Source: an uncultured Bacteroidales bacterium
GTDB taxonomy: Bacteria; Bacteroidota; Bacteroidia; Bacteroidales; Bacteroidaceae
Reading direction: 5' to 3'
DNA length: 46,729 nucleotides
Assembly: GCA_902776455.1 (NCBI GenBank)
Contig: CACYQI010000027.1
Span: 1 to 46,729 of the forward strand
The notes beneath the pieces are model-generated. The model worked only from the letters and a program-made list of their open reading frames with translations, was not told the DNA's origin and ran no database searches. This document shows, in pieces, positions 22,440 through 31,800 of this stretch. Each line of letters starts with the position of its first letter. The first letter of the stretch is position 1. Made by a program: the position numbers and the translations under genes.

Positions 22440-23786
22440 ATGAAGACATTTAAGATAGGCGGGGTTCATCCCGCAGAAAACAAGCTGTCTGCTGCCAGCC
22501 CCATTCGCGAGGCAGCTCTGCCCAAGCAGGCAGTCTTCAGCATGTTCCAGCACATCGGAGCACCTGCCAAACCCGTCGTCAAGAAAGGCGACGAGGTGAA
22601 GGTCGGCACGCTGCTGGCAGAAGCTGGCGGCTTCGTCAGCGCTCCCATCCATAGCAGCGTGAGCGGAAAGGTATCGAAGGTAGATGTTGCCCTCGATACC
22701 AGCGGCACACGTCGCATGGCCGTCTATGTGGACGTCGAAGGCGACGAATGGGAAGACGGCATCGACAGAAGCACTACCCTCGTCAAGTTGAGCGACCGTC
22801 CCGAACTTGACAGCAAGACCATCGTAGAAAAGATAAAGAACGCAGGCATCGTCGGCATGGGCGGCGCCACGTTCCCCTGCCACGTGAAGCTCTCGCCCCC
22901 ACCGGGCTGCAAGGCTGAATGCGTCATCATCAACGCCGTGGAGTGTGAGCCTTACCTCACAGCCGACCACCGGCTCATGCTGGAGCATCCCGAGGAAATC
23001 CTCGTTGGCTTGCAGCTTATTATGAAGGCCGTGGATGTCAGCAAAGGCTTCATCGGCATAGAAAACAACAAGCCCGATGCCATCAAGCTGATGACAGAGA
23101 AGGCCAAGGGCTACGAGGGCATCGAGATTGTTCCCCTGAAGGTGAAGTATCCGCAAGGCGGCGAGAAGCAGCTCATCGATGCCGTCATCGGCCGACAAGT
23201 GCCAGCGCCTCCTGCCATCCCCATCAACGTCGGAGCCGTCGTGCAGAACGTCGGCACAGCCTTCGCCATCTATCAGGCCGTGATGAAGAACAAGCCGCTC
23301 ATCGACCGCATCATCACCGTCACAGGCAAGAGCGTGAAGCAGCCCAGCAACCTCTTGGCAAGACTTGGCACACCCTTCCAGCAGCTCATCGACGAATGCG
23401 GCGGTCTGCCCGAAGACACAGGCAAGATTATCGGCGGCGGCCCCATGATGGGCAAGGCGTTGCTCAGCCTCGACGTTCCCATGACGAAAGGCTCCAGCGG
23501 TCTGCTCCTGATGAACGACAAGGAAGCCCGTCGTGCCGAACCGCAGCCCTGCATCCGCTGTGCCAAGTGCGTCAGCGCTTGCCCAATGGGTCTGGAGCCT
23601 TACCTGCTCAGCAAGATGAGCGCAAAGGCCGACTGGGAAGGCGCAGAGAAGAACGACGTGGTAAGCTGCATAGAATGTGGCAGTTGCCAGTTCACCTGCC
23701 CCAGCAACCGCCCGCTGCTCGACATGATACGCGTCGGCAAGACCACCGTCATGGGCATCATCAAGAGCCGAGCCGCTGCCCGATAA
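22440..23786 (+). CDS. rnfC: Rnf complex subunit C (NADH-binding)
   Basis: RnfC is the peripheral subunit that exchanges electrons with NAD+/NADH. The 448-aa protein has an N-terminal barrel-sandwich part (GVHPAENK...PIREAALPKQAVFSMFQHIG), a Complex-I 51-kDa-like nucleotide/FMN region (GIVGMGGATFPCHVKL and NAVECEPYLTADHRLM), an SLBB-like section, and two [4Fe-4S] motifs beginning at Cys371 (CIRCAKCVSACP) and Cys410 (CIECGSCQFTCP). It is shorter than proteobacterial RsxC, which has a repetitive C-terminal tail. It is separated from rnfB by the E2 hairpin and is followed after a 36-bp spacer of GAATTAA heptamers by rnfD. Confidence 0.96.
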   Translation: MKTFKIGGVHPAENKLSAASPIREAALPKQAVFSMFQHIGAPAKPVVKKGDEVKVGTLLAEAGGFVSAPIHSSVSGKVSKVDVALDTSGTRRMAVYVDVEGDEWEDGIDRSTTLVKLSDRPELDSKTIVEKIKNAGIVGMGGATFPCHVKLSPPPGCKAECVIINAVECEPYLTADHRLMLEHPEEILVGLQLIMKAVDVSKGFIGIENNKPDAIKLMTEKAKGYEGIEIVPLKVKYPQGGEKQLIDAVIGRQVPAPPAIPINVGAVVQNVGTAFAIYQAVMKNKPLIDRIITVTGKSVKQPSNLLARLGTPFQQLIDECGGLPEDTGKIIGGGPMMGKALLSLDVPMTKGSSGLLLMNDKEARRAEPQPCIRCAKCVSACPMGLEPYLLSKMSAKADWEGAEKNDVVSCIECGSCQFTCPSNRPLLDMIRVGKTTVMGIIKSRAAAR

Positions 23787-23820
23787 TTATGAATTATGAA
23801 TTAAGAATTAAGAATTAATA
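23787..23820 (+). repeat. GAATTAA heptamers between rnfC and rnfD
   Basis: AATTATGAATTAT and two GAATTAA units fill the gap. Related AT heptamers lie at about 105-140, 12260 and 35091-35120. Confidence 0.8.
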
Positions 23821-23822
23821 CA

Positions 23823-24818
23823 ATGAAACCTATTATATCCCTTTCACCCCATGTTCACGGAGGCGACTCCGTACAGAAGAACATGTACGGTGTCTGCATC
23901 GCACTTGTGCCTGCCCTGCTTGCCAGCCTTTGGTTCTTCGGCTTGGGCGCGGCCATCGTGCTTGCCACATCGGTGGCCTCTTGCGTCTTCTTCGAGTGGG
24001 CCATCACGAAGTTCCTGCTCAAACGCCCTGCCTGCACCGTCTGCGACGGCAGCGCCATCCTGACAGGCTTGCTGCTGGGCTTCAACCTGCCGAGCAATCT
24101 TCCCCTTTGGCTCATCATCGTCGGTGCCCTGGTTGCCATCGGCATCGGCAAGATGACCTTCGGCGGCTTGGGTCAGAACCCGTTCAATCCCGCACTTGTC
24201 GGCCGTGTGTTCCTGCTCATCAGCTTCCCCGTGCAGATGACTTCATGGCCCGTCAGCGGTCAGCTTACTGCGTACACGGATGCCGAAACTGCAGCCACGC
24301 CGCTCTTCATCATGCAGAATGCCATCTCAAGCGGCGATCCGAGCGTCCTCAACCAACTGCCCGATGCCACAGAGATGCTCATCGGTCAGACGGGAGGTTC
24401 CTTAGGTGAAGTCAGCGCCTTGCTGCTTCTGCTGGGCTGTGCCTTCATGCTTTGGAGGAAGATCATCACTTGGCACATCCCCGTGAGCATTCTCGGCACG
24501 GTGGCTGTCTTCTCGGCCATCATGCACACGGTCAACCCTGTTTATGCCATGCCGCATGTCGTACTGATGAGCGGCGGCTTGATTCTCGGTGCCTGCTTCA
24601 TGGCAACGGACTATGTCACATCGCCCATGACGCCCAAGGGACAACTCATCTACGGCGTCTGCATCGGCCTGCTGACCGTCATCATCCGTAACTGGGGCGC
24701 CTATCCCGAAGGCATGTCCTTCGCCATCCTCATTATGAATGCTTTCACGCCCCTCATCAACACTTATTGCAAGCCGACACGCTTCGGCGAAGTCGTCAGA
24801 AAGGAGGAAAAGAAATGA
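23823..24818 (+). CDS. rnfD: Rnf complex subunit D (membrane, flavinylated)
   Basis: This is a 331-aa integral membrane subunit of the Rnf ion-translocating complex, in the NqrB/RnfD family. About eight to nine hydrophobic helices are seen, with the conserved SPHVHGGDSVQKNMYGV start and NPFNPALVGRVF. DAETAATPLF (about residues 156-165) contains the Thr expected to carry covalently bound FMN. The stop overlaps the rnfG start (ATGA), which implies translational coupling, and an AAAGGAGG sequence lies just before it, a purine-rich ribosome-binding-like site that is not typical of this phylum. Confidence 0.95.
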   Translation: MKPIISLSPHVHGGDSVQKNMYGVCIALVPALLASLWFFGLGAAIVLATSVASCVFFEWAITKFLLKRPACTVCDGSAILTGLLLGFNLPSNLPLWLIIVGALVAIGIGKMTFGGLGQNPFNPALVGRVFLLISFPVQMTSWPVSGQLTAYTDAETAATPLFIMQNAISSGDPSVLNQLPDATEMLIGQTGGSLGEVSALLLLLGCAFMLWRKIITWHIPVSILGTVAVFSAIMHTVNPVYAMPHVVLMSGGLILGACFMATDYVTSPMTPKGQLIYGVCIGLLTVIIRNWGAYPEGMSFAILIMNAFTPLINTYCKPTRFGEVVRKEEKK

Positions 24819-25348
24819 AGAAGCTTGAATCTACTTGGTACAACATGGCTCTCGTGCTGACTGGCATCGCAGTCGTTGCAGGCGCAGCACTTGGTTATGT
24901 TAACAGCATCACCGCTCCCACCATCGAGGCACTCAAAGTTCAGCAAGAGAAAGAGGCTGAGCAACAAGTGCTGAACGGTCAGGAAGGCACAGCCATCAAG
25001 ATAACTGACCCGAAAGGCTTCGGCGGAGCGCTGACCGTCATGGTCGGCCTTGCCAAAGACGGTACGATACTTGGCTACAAAGTGCTCGAGTCGAGCGAAA
25101 CGCCGGGACTCGGCGCAAAGGCACAAGACTGGTTCCAGAAGGGACAGAAGGGCGACATCATCGGCAAGACGGCAGGCGACCTGACCGTCAGCAAAGACGG
25201 AGGCGAGGTGGATGCCATCACGGCATCGACCATCACCAGCCGCGCCTTCCTGCGTTGCATCAACGAGGCTTACAAAACGCTCTCCGAGAGTTCTGATGCC
25301 CAAAGCGGGGCAAGTCCGCAAGCAGGCAAGCCTAATAATAATATATAA
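24815..25348 (+). CDS. rnfG: Rnf complex subunit G (FMN-binding)
   Basis: This 177-aa subunit has an N-terminal membrane helix (about 10-32) and an extracytoplasmic FMN-binding domain. The flavinylation region is DAITASTITSRAF (about residues 134-146), corresponding to the (S/T)GATx(S/T) motif where ApbE attaches FMN to Thr. GFGGALTVMVGLAKDGTILG and SSETPGLGAKA are typical of the family. I chose the ATG at 24815, which overlaps the rnfD stop; an upstream in-frame ATG at 24767 lies within rnfD. ApbE itself is not coded in this window. Confidence 0.94.
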   Translation: MKKLESTWYNMALVLTGIAVVAGAALGYVNSITAPTIEALKVQQEKEAEQQVLNGQEGTAIKITDPKGFGGALTVMVGLAKDGTILGYKVLESSETPGLGAKAQDWFQKGQKGDIIGKTAGDLTVSKDGGEVDAITASTITSRAFLRCINEAYKTLSESSDAQSGASPQAGKPNNNI

Positions 25349-25367
25349 TGTATAGGAGGAAACAGAA

Positions 25368-25949
25368 ATGAACAATATGAAAGTCCTGCTTAACGGCATC
25401 ATAAAGGAGAACCCCACGTTTGTGCTCCTGCTGGGCATGTGTCCGACACTCGGCACGACCAGCAGCGCCATGAACGGCATGTCGATGGGCCTGGCCACGA
25501 TGGCTGTCCTCATCTTCTCCAACCTCATCATCTCACTCATCAAGAACCTGATTCCCGACATGGTGCGCATTCCCTCGTTCATCGTCGTGATAGCCTCTTT
25601 GGTGACAATCCTGCAGATGCTCATCAAGGCCTACGCTCCCGAAGTGGATGCCAGCCTAGGCCTCTTCATCCCGCTTATCGTGGTGAACTGCATCATCTTG
25701 GGTCGTGCTGAAGCCTTTGCTGCGAAGAACGGCGTGGTGAGCAGCATCTTCGACGGCATCGGCATGGGCATCGGCTTCACCATTGCCCTTACCTTGCTTG
25801 GCGCAGTCCGCGAGCTGTTCGGCACAGGTAAAATCTTTGGCGCAACGCTCTTCCCCGAGGACTACGGCGCACTCATCTTTGTGCTGGCTCCCGGTGCATT
25901 CATCGCCCTTGGCTATCTCATTGCCATCATCAACAAGGTCAAATCGTAA
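25368..25949 (+). CDS. rnfE: Rnf complex subunit E (membrane)
   Basis: This 193-aa polytopic protein of the RnfE/NqrD family has about six membrane helices. MKVLLNGIIKENPTFVLLLG and GMCPTLGTTSSAMNGM near the N-terminus carry the conserved Cys that, with the matching Cys of RnfA, holds an Fe-S centre within the membrane. VNCIILGRAEAFAAKNGV is the second conserved Cys loop. A 19-bp gap separates it from rnfG, with AGGAGGAAACAGAA upstream of the start. Confidence 0.95.
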   Translation: MNNMKVLLNGIIKENPTFVLLLGMCPTLGTTSSAMNGMSMGLATMAVLIFSNLIISLIKNLIPDMVRIPSFIVVIASLVTILQMLIKAYAPEVDASLGLFIPLIVVNCIILGRAEAFAAKNGVVSSIFDGIGMGIGFTIALTLLGAVRELFGTGKIFGATLFPEDYGALIFVLAPGAFIALGYLIAIINKVKS

Positions 25950-25977
25950 ATCGCAAATCTTCAAATAGTAAATTGAT

Positions 25978-26598
25978 ATGGCTTACATACTTATATTCAT
26001 CACAGCGATATTCGTCAACAACATCGTTCTGTCGCAATTCCTGGGCATCTGTCCCTTCCTTGGTGTCAGCAAGAAAGTGGATTCAGCCCTCGGCATGGGG
26101 GCAGCAGTAGCCTTTGTGCTTACGCTGGCAACCATCGTGACCTTCCTCATCCAAAAGTATGTGCTTGAAGCTTTCGGCTTGGAGTATCTCCAGACGATAG
26201 CCTTCATCCTCGTCATCGCTGCCCTTGTGCAGATGGTTGAGATTATCTTGAAGAAGAGCGCACCCGCCCTCTACCAGGCTCTCGGCGTCTTCCTGCCGCT
26301 CATCACGACCAACTGCTGCATTCTGGGCGTAGCCATCCTTGTGGCTAACGGCACCTACGCCACTCAGGGCCTCGAACCTAACCTGCTATCCGGCGTTGTC
26401 TTTGCCATCAGCACAGCCATCGGCTTTGCTCTGGCACTCGTTGTCTTTGCAGGCATTCGCGAGCAACTCGCCCTGATGGACGTGCCCAAAGGCATGCAGG
26501 GCATGAGCATCGCCCTTGTTACAGCCGGACTGCTGGCAATGGCCTTCATGGGCTTCAGCGGCGTGGACAGCGGGCTGAAGACATTGTTCGGACTGTAA
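25978..26598 (+). CDS. rnfA: Rnf complex subunit A (membrane)
   Basis: This 206-aa polytopic protein of the RnfA/NqrE family is the partner of RnfE in an inverted-topology pair. It has six hydrophobic helices. VNNIVLSQFLGICPFLGVSK carries the first conserved Cys, and LPLITTNCCILGVAIL carries the second, with the neighbouring Cys. It is the last gene of the B-C-D-G-E-A series, the gene order of anaerobic Bacteroidetes and Firmicutes rather than A-B-C-D-G-E of E. coli. AAATCGT-like heptamers fill the short gap before it. Confidence 0.95.
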   Translation: MAYILIFITAIFVNNIVLSQFLGICPFLGVSKKVDSALGMGAAVAFVLTLATIVTFLIQKYVLEAFGLEYLQTIAFILVIAALVQMVEIILKKSAPALYQALGVFLPLITTNCCILGVAILVANGTYATQGLEPNLLSGVVFAISTAIGFALALVVFAGIREQLALMDVPKGMQGMSIALVTAGLLAMAFMGFSGVDSGLKTLFGL

Positions 26599-26602
26599 AC
26601 AA

Positions 26603-26746
26603 TTAGTGGTTAGAGGTTAGTGGTTAGAGGTTCTTCGCTTCGCTCAGGCGCAGGCGGAAAGAGAATACCTTATGTACCCTAATCAGCATCCCAAACAATC
26701 CTCTAACCACTAACCCCTAACCTCTAAATACTCTCTAACCACTAAC
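26603..26746. repeat. heptamer-armed hairpin, TTAGTGG type (E3), after the rnf operon
   Basis: The left arm is TTAGTGG, TTAGAGG, TTAGTGG, TTAGAGG. A GC-rich insert of about 28 bp (TTCTTCGCTTCGCTCAGGCG onward) precedes the loop core GAGAATACC...CCTAATCAGCATCCCAAA, ending CAATCCTC. The right arm is TAACCAC, TAACCCC, TAACCTC and more. The core is nearly identical to that of E2. Confidence 0.92.
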
Positions 26747-26775
26747 AACAAACAACTAAATAGTAAATAATCAAG

Positions 26776-27804
26776 ATGAACATCCTTTTAACTGGTGGTG
26801 CAGGCTACATAGGCAGCCACACCCTCATTGAGTTAGACAAAGCGGGCCACAGCGTGGTCGTAGTGGATAACTTCTACAACTCTCAGCCCGAGGCCATTCG
26901 TCGCGTTGAGAAGATCATCGGCCACAAGGTCATCTTCATCGAGGCCGACATTCGCGACCGCGCAGCTATGGACAAGGTCTTTACGGACCACAAGATAGAT
27001 GCCGTCATCAACTTCGCAGGTCTCAAGGCTGTAGGCGAATCGGTGGCAAAGCCTCTCATGTACTACGAAACAAACATGAACGGCGTGTTCGTGCTGGTTG
27101 ACGTCATGCAGCAACATGGTTGCAAGAACATCATCTTCTCCTCAAGTGCCACGGTCTATGGCGACCCTGCCATCATCCCCATCACCGAGGAATGCCCCAA
27201 GGGCCAGTGTACCAATCCTTACGGCTGGACGAAGTCGATGATTGAACAGGTGCTGATGGACATCCAGAAGGCCGACCCCGAGTGGAACGTCGTGCTGCTG
27301 CGTTATTTCAACCCCATCGGTGCCCACGAGTCAGGACTTATCGGCGAGAACCCCAACGGCATCCCCAACAACCTGATGCCTTACATCACGCAGACCGCCA
27401 TCGGCATCCGCAAGGAGCTTGGCGTCTTCGGCGACGACTACGACACGCACGACGGTACAGGTGTTCGCGATTACATCCACGTCGTTGACCTTGCCAACGG
27501 CCATGTCTGCGCACTCAAAGCCATCCAGGAGAACAAGGGCCTGGCCATCTACAACCTCGGTACAGGTCACGGCTACTCTGTGCTCGACGTTGTCAAGGCC
27601 TTCGAGAAAGCCAATGGCCTGAAGGTTCCCTACGCCATCAAGCCTCGCCGCCCGGGCGACATCGCCACATGCTACTGCGACCCCGCCAAGGCAAAGCGCG
27701 AACTCGGCTGGGAGGCCAAGTTCGGTATCGAAGAGATGTGCCGCGACGCATGGAACTTCCAGAAGAACAATCCCAACGGGTACGAAGACGCACCCGACAA
27801 GTAA
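26776..27804 (+). CDS. galE: UDP-glucose 4-epimerase
   Basis: GalE interconverts UDP-glucose and UDP-galactose in the Leloir pathway and for glycan synthesis. The 342-aa SDR protein has the NAD-binding GGAGYIGSH at residues 7-15, Ser124 in FSSSATVYG, and the catalytic pair Tyr149/Lys153 in YGWTK. YFNPIGAH, GDDYDTHDGTGVRDYIHVVD and the C-terminal RPGDIATCY and LGW are as in bacterial GalE. No promoter is visible in the 177-bp gap after rnfA, which is mostly the E3 hairpin, so both read-through and an unrecognised promoter are possible. A 12-bp hairpin follows the stop. Confidence 0.96.
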   Translation: MNILLTGGAGYIGSHTLIELDKAGHSVVVVDNFYNSQPEAIRRVEKIIGHKVIFIEADIRDRAAMDKVFTDHKIDAVINFAGLKAVGESVAKPLMYYETNMNGVFVLVDVMQQHGCKNIIFSSSATVYGDPAIIPITEECPKGQCTNPYGWTKSMIEQVLMDIQKADPEWNVVLLRYFNPIGAHESGLIGENPNGIPNNLMPYITQTAIGIRKELGVFGDDYDTHDGTGVRDYIHVVDLANGHVCALKAIQENKGLAIYNLGTGHGYSVLDVVKAFEKANGLKVPYAIKPRRPGDIATCYCDPAKAKRELGWEAKFGIEEMCRDAWNFQKNNPNGYEDAPDK

Positions 27805-27857
27805 GCAAGCTTTCAGCCGCATAGGCAGAGAGCACTCTCATGCTTCACAGGAAACGG

Positions 27858-27886
27858 ATGGAGCTTGTCGCAAAGACAGGCTCCAT
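27858..27886 (+). terminator. hairpin after galE, possible terminator
   Basis: ATGGAGCTTGTC pairs over 12 bp (one G-T wobble) with GACAGGCTCCAT around the loop GCAAA. Only a short TTCTT follows, so terminator activity is not sure. Confidence 0.6.
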
Positions 27887-27954
27887 TCTTCGTGTCAGAG
27901 CAATCCGAACTCCTTTCTTGAGAGATCATGCTGTAAGAGGAAAAGCGCCAAACC

Positions 27955-28395
27955 AAAGGGCGACGCAAGTCAAGGTGCGAAAGGACACAGACGGGGGTGC
28001 TAACCCCCAGCACATGTTAGCCTAACAATTGTAAGCCCTAAAGGGGAGAGGGAATATGTAACTTACGTGAATTCGACGAAAAAATAATTAATGGGAACTT
28101 ACGGTCTATCATGTGTTAAGCAAACACAAAGACACAAAGACACTAAGTAACAGCCCATGTTGCAAAGACACAAAGGTTCTGACCAGGGGAATCTTTGTGT
28201 CTTCAGTTCTGCGGCGTAGCTTTCCGTGTCTTCGTGTCTTTGTGTTTGATTGTCCTTTTGTTCTCATCTAACTCACGTTAACTTGTTTAATTACAGGTTG
28301 CTTTTGTTTCTGTCGCCCCTTCAGGGCTTTCTCTTTCGCTGCAACATTTACGGGGGTTAGCACCCCCGTCTGTGTTCTTTCGTCTCTTCGAGACT
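27955..28395. repeat. two partial copies of the terminal-inverted-repeat element facing each other, enclosing an ACACAAAG hairpin
   Basis: At 27955-28052 the right half of the 264-320-bp element is present in reverse (GGTGCGAAAGGACACAGACG, then GGGGGTGCTAACCCCC). At 28304-28395 it is present forward (GTCGCCCCTTCAGGGC, GGGGGTTAGCACCCCC). Between them, 28123-28252 is copy 2 of the ACACAAAG-armed element (left CAAACACAAAGACACAAAGA, right GTGTCTTCGTGTCTTTGTGT). No gene is seen in 27805-28862. Confidence 0.75.
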
Positions 28396-28407
28396 TTTGC
28401 CAAGCCT

Positions 28408-28693
28408 GATGCTCCGTGGAGCGTAAACCGATGCTCCGTGGAGCGTAGCCCGATGCTCCGTGGAGCGTAGCCCGATGCTCCGTGGAGGAAAGCCCGATGC
28501 TCCACGGAGCGTAAGCCGATGCTCCGTGGAGCGTGAGCCGATGCTCCGTGGAGCGTAAACCAATGCCCTATGAAGAGTAAGACAAGACTCCATGAAGAGT
28601 GAGCCGAAACTCCGTGGAGAATGAGCCGATTCTCCGTGGAGTGTGAATCGATTCTCCGTGGAGTGTGAGACGAAACTCCGTGGAGCGTAAAAC
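28408..28693 (+). repeat. 22-bp tandem array, 13 units (GCTCCGTGGAGC core)
   Basis: Thirteen consecutive 22-bp units, such as GATGCTCCGTGGAGCGTAAA then CC. The core palindrome varies in step on both sides in some units (GCTCC/GGAGC, ATTCTCC/GGAG, GAAACTCC/GGAG). It ends about 60 bp before the promoter of the C10 peptidase gene. Confidence 0.95.
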
Positions 28694-28753
28694 TACACAT
28701 CAGCGTGCACAAAGCCACAAAATGAGGAAAAAATGCAAATAATCAGTATTTCG

Positions 28754-28785
28754 TTTGGAGATGAAGGCAAAAAAAAGTAACTTTG
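28754..28785 (+). promoter_or_regulatory. Bacteroidetes-type promoter of the C10 peptidase gene
   Basis: TTTG at 28754-28757 and TAACTTTG at 28778-28785 are 20 bp apart. Transcription near 28792 gives a leader of about 70 nt. Confidence 0.8.
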
Positions 28786-28862
28786 CAACGAAATTGGACT
28801 TTTATGGAAGTTCGTCTATCAAGCAAATTCAACTGATTACGTCAAATACTAAAACTAAAGAA

Positions 28863-31800
28863 ATGAAAAGACTACTCTTATCGCTTTTGCCGCTCTGCTT
28901 AGCCATGACGGCAATGGCAGAACCCATCGGGAAGCAAGCTGCACTCTTCACGGCACAGTCGTACATGCTTGCGAAAGGCAAAACCATCAGCAATGCCGAC
29001 AGCCCCGTCAGGTCTGCCCGCAAGGCAAACGCACAGGCAGCTGGCGATGCCGAAGCCTACTACTATGTGTTCAACGCTGGGAACGACGGCGGCTACGTCA
29101 TCGTCTCGGGCGACGACCGCACCGAACCCATCCTCGGCTATGTCGAGCACGGCACCTTCGACCCCGACAACATCCCCGAGAACATGCGCTCCTGGCTCCA
29201 GCTCTATGCAGACCAGATCAAGTACATCGTCGATAACAACATCGACCCCAACTCGCCCCTGCTCCGGAAACGCAACAAGGTGCGCGGCACCAAGCACAGC
29301 GTGCCCGAACTGCTCACCACTCGTTGGAACCAGGGAAGCCCCTACAACATCACCTGCCCTAAGTACTACAAAAAGGAAGACGGCACACAGCACTACCCCG
29401 CTACAGGTTGTACAGCCACGGCAATGGCACAGGTGATGTACTTCTACAAGTTCCCGGAAAAGACGAAAGCCGTCATTCCCGCCCACACCGTAGAGTACAC
29501 TTTAGACAGCGGCGAGAAGAAGACTTCCACAGCAAAGGCTGTGCCGCGCAACACCCGCATTGACTGGGAAAACATGCGCGACACCTATAGCTGGCAAGAC
29601 CTTGCACATGCCAACAAGCAGGACACAGCAGTTGCCAACCTGATGCTCTACTGCGGACAGTCCGTACACATGGGATGGGGACCCTCTTCTGGTGCCAACT
29701 TCAGCGCCGAAGCCTACATCAAGTACTTCGGATACGACAACAGCTGCTACGTCGGCGAACGCTATGACTACAGCATCGACGACTGGTTCGACATGTTGTA
29801 CAACGAGATAGAGCAAGGCTATCCCGTGCTCTTCTCCGGCTTCTCGTCGGGCGGCGGCCACGCCTTCGTGCTCGACGGCTTCGACGGCGAAAACCTCTTC
29901 CACCTCAACTGGGGTTGGGGAGGCGGCAGCAACGGCTGGTTTCTCGTCGGCATCCTCAATCCGGGCGACAACAGCGGCATCGGTGCCAGCAGCAGCAGCG
30001 ACGGCTACAGCATGAGCCAACGCGCGCTCTTCAACCTCCGACTGCCCGACAACAACAACGCAGACACATACCTCTTCATCAAGGACGTCAGCGCCACCGG
30101 CTCGAACATCAAGGCAACCTTTGAGAACAGAACAGGAGCAACAGGCTCTTTCAACATAGCCATCGTCACGCAGGACGACAACGGCGAACTCTCCGTCGTC
30201 GGCAACCAACAGATGATCACCGGCATGGCTGCCGGCTCTACCCAAACGAGGACTTTCAACCTCAAAGGCAAGCTCACAGAAGGCACCTATAGGCTCTCCC
30301 CCGCCAGCAAGGCTACGAGGAACACCGTTTGGCGTCCCAAGTTCAACCTCTACAACCATTACATCGAAGCTGTGGTTGACGCAGAAGGCGGAATCACGCT
30401 GAATCCCGTCGATATTAGCAACGGCAACAGCATCAGCATCGACACCATCGTATTCCCCGGCACACGCATCGTCGGCAAGGAACAAGAGGTAAAAGTGACC
30501 TATCGCAACAACTCCAACGAATACTTCAGAGAGGTCCGCTTCTTTGCCAGCGTGACGCAAAAGAAGATTTACACAGAAAGCCGCTCGATAGTAGCTGTGC
30601 GCAAGGGCGAGACCGTTGAGGTGTCATACTTCTTCACGCCAGACACCACCGGCGTTTACAACCTCTGGTTCTGCACCGGCAGCGATGGGAGCGGAGTCGT
30701 AGGCACAGGCACAATGGAGATTGTCGATGATGCACACGGCGCCAAGTCCAACCTTTCTGTCAACTCCTACACCATTACCAATGCCTCCAACGGCGTAGCC
30801 TACGGCAAACGCCTCGTTGGAAAAGCAACCATCAAGAACAATGCCCGCGTCGCTTTCAATGGCAACGTTCGCCTGCAGGTATGGCGACAGCCCAACGGAC
30901 AAGGTTCGGCATGGAGCGGCTCGAGCAAGACGTACTACCTCGAAATAGCTCCAAGTCGGGTTGCAACCATCGACTTTGACTTCAACGGCCTCAACGAAGG
31001 AGACAAGTATTACCTTGCCGCCAGCTATGTCAACCAAGACGGTTCGCTGGGCAACGGCGGCGTCTGGGACCTCGGCGGCTGGGACATGAGAGGCGGCGTA
31101 CTCACGTGGAGGAACAACGGCCTCATAATCGGAGCCGCATACCGCACTACCGTAACGGCTGCAACCACTATTTGCGGCCTCTACGCCGACTGCAACAAGA
31201 TTAATCGCCTCATGCCCAACAAGAACCCCAACACTATCTATGCCTTCGCTCCCGGCATGGAGGTTCCGGTCAACATCGACTCACTCAACGTCGTAAGCGG
31301 CAATCATGCGCCCCACATCAACATGGTGAACGACAGGCCATACTACGTGCCACGAAGCTTCGAGACTGACAGCGCATCCTTCACCTACACGTTCCCCGAG
31401 ACAGAGAAGGGAACGGGATGGCACACCTTCACCATGCCTTTCGAGGTTGACTCCATCTTCGTGGACAGCATCCCCGTCATGCTCGACGACTCGCTCAAGC
31501 ATTTCTGGATCTACGAGTTTACTGCCCAGAAGAACAACGGAGGACTCGGTTTCGCCCCGGCAACCATACTGCGCGGCAACACGCCCTACATCATCGCAGC
31601 CGACTCAACAATGGCCGGACGTTCCATCGTATTCCGTTCGCTCGACGTTCCCTTCTATCAGACGGGTTCCGACAAGATGGTTGTCACCTCGCACAACTAT
31701 CAGTTCCACGGCACAACCTTGGCTCCATCCGTCAAGGACTGCTACATCCTGAACGAAGATGGCACGGCCTTCGAGTACATCTCTATCAATCATACGATTA

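Noticed and set aside
28408-28693. Coding frames made of repeated SRSTEHRLTLHGA-like peptides
   Set aside because: They arise from the 22-bp array read in frame; no start signal and the unit is palindromic, as expected of a non-coding repeat.
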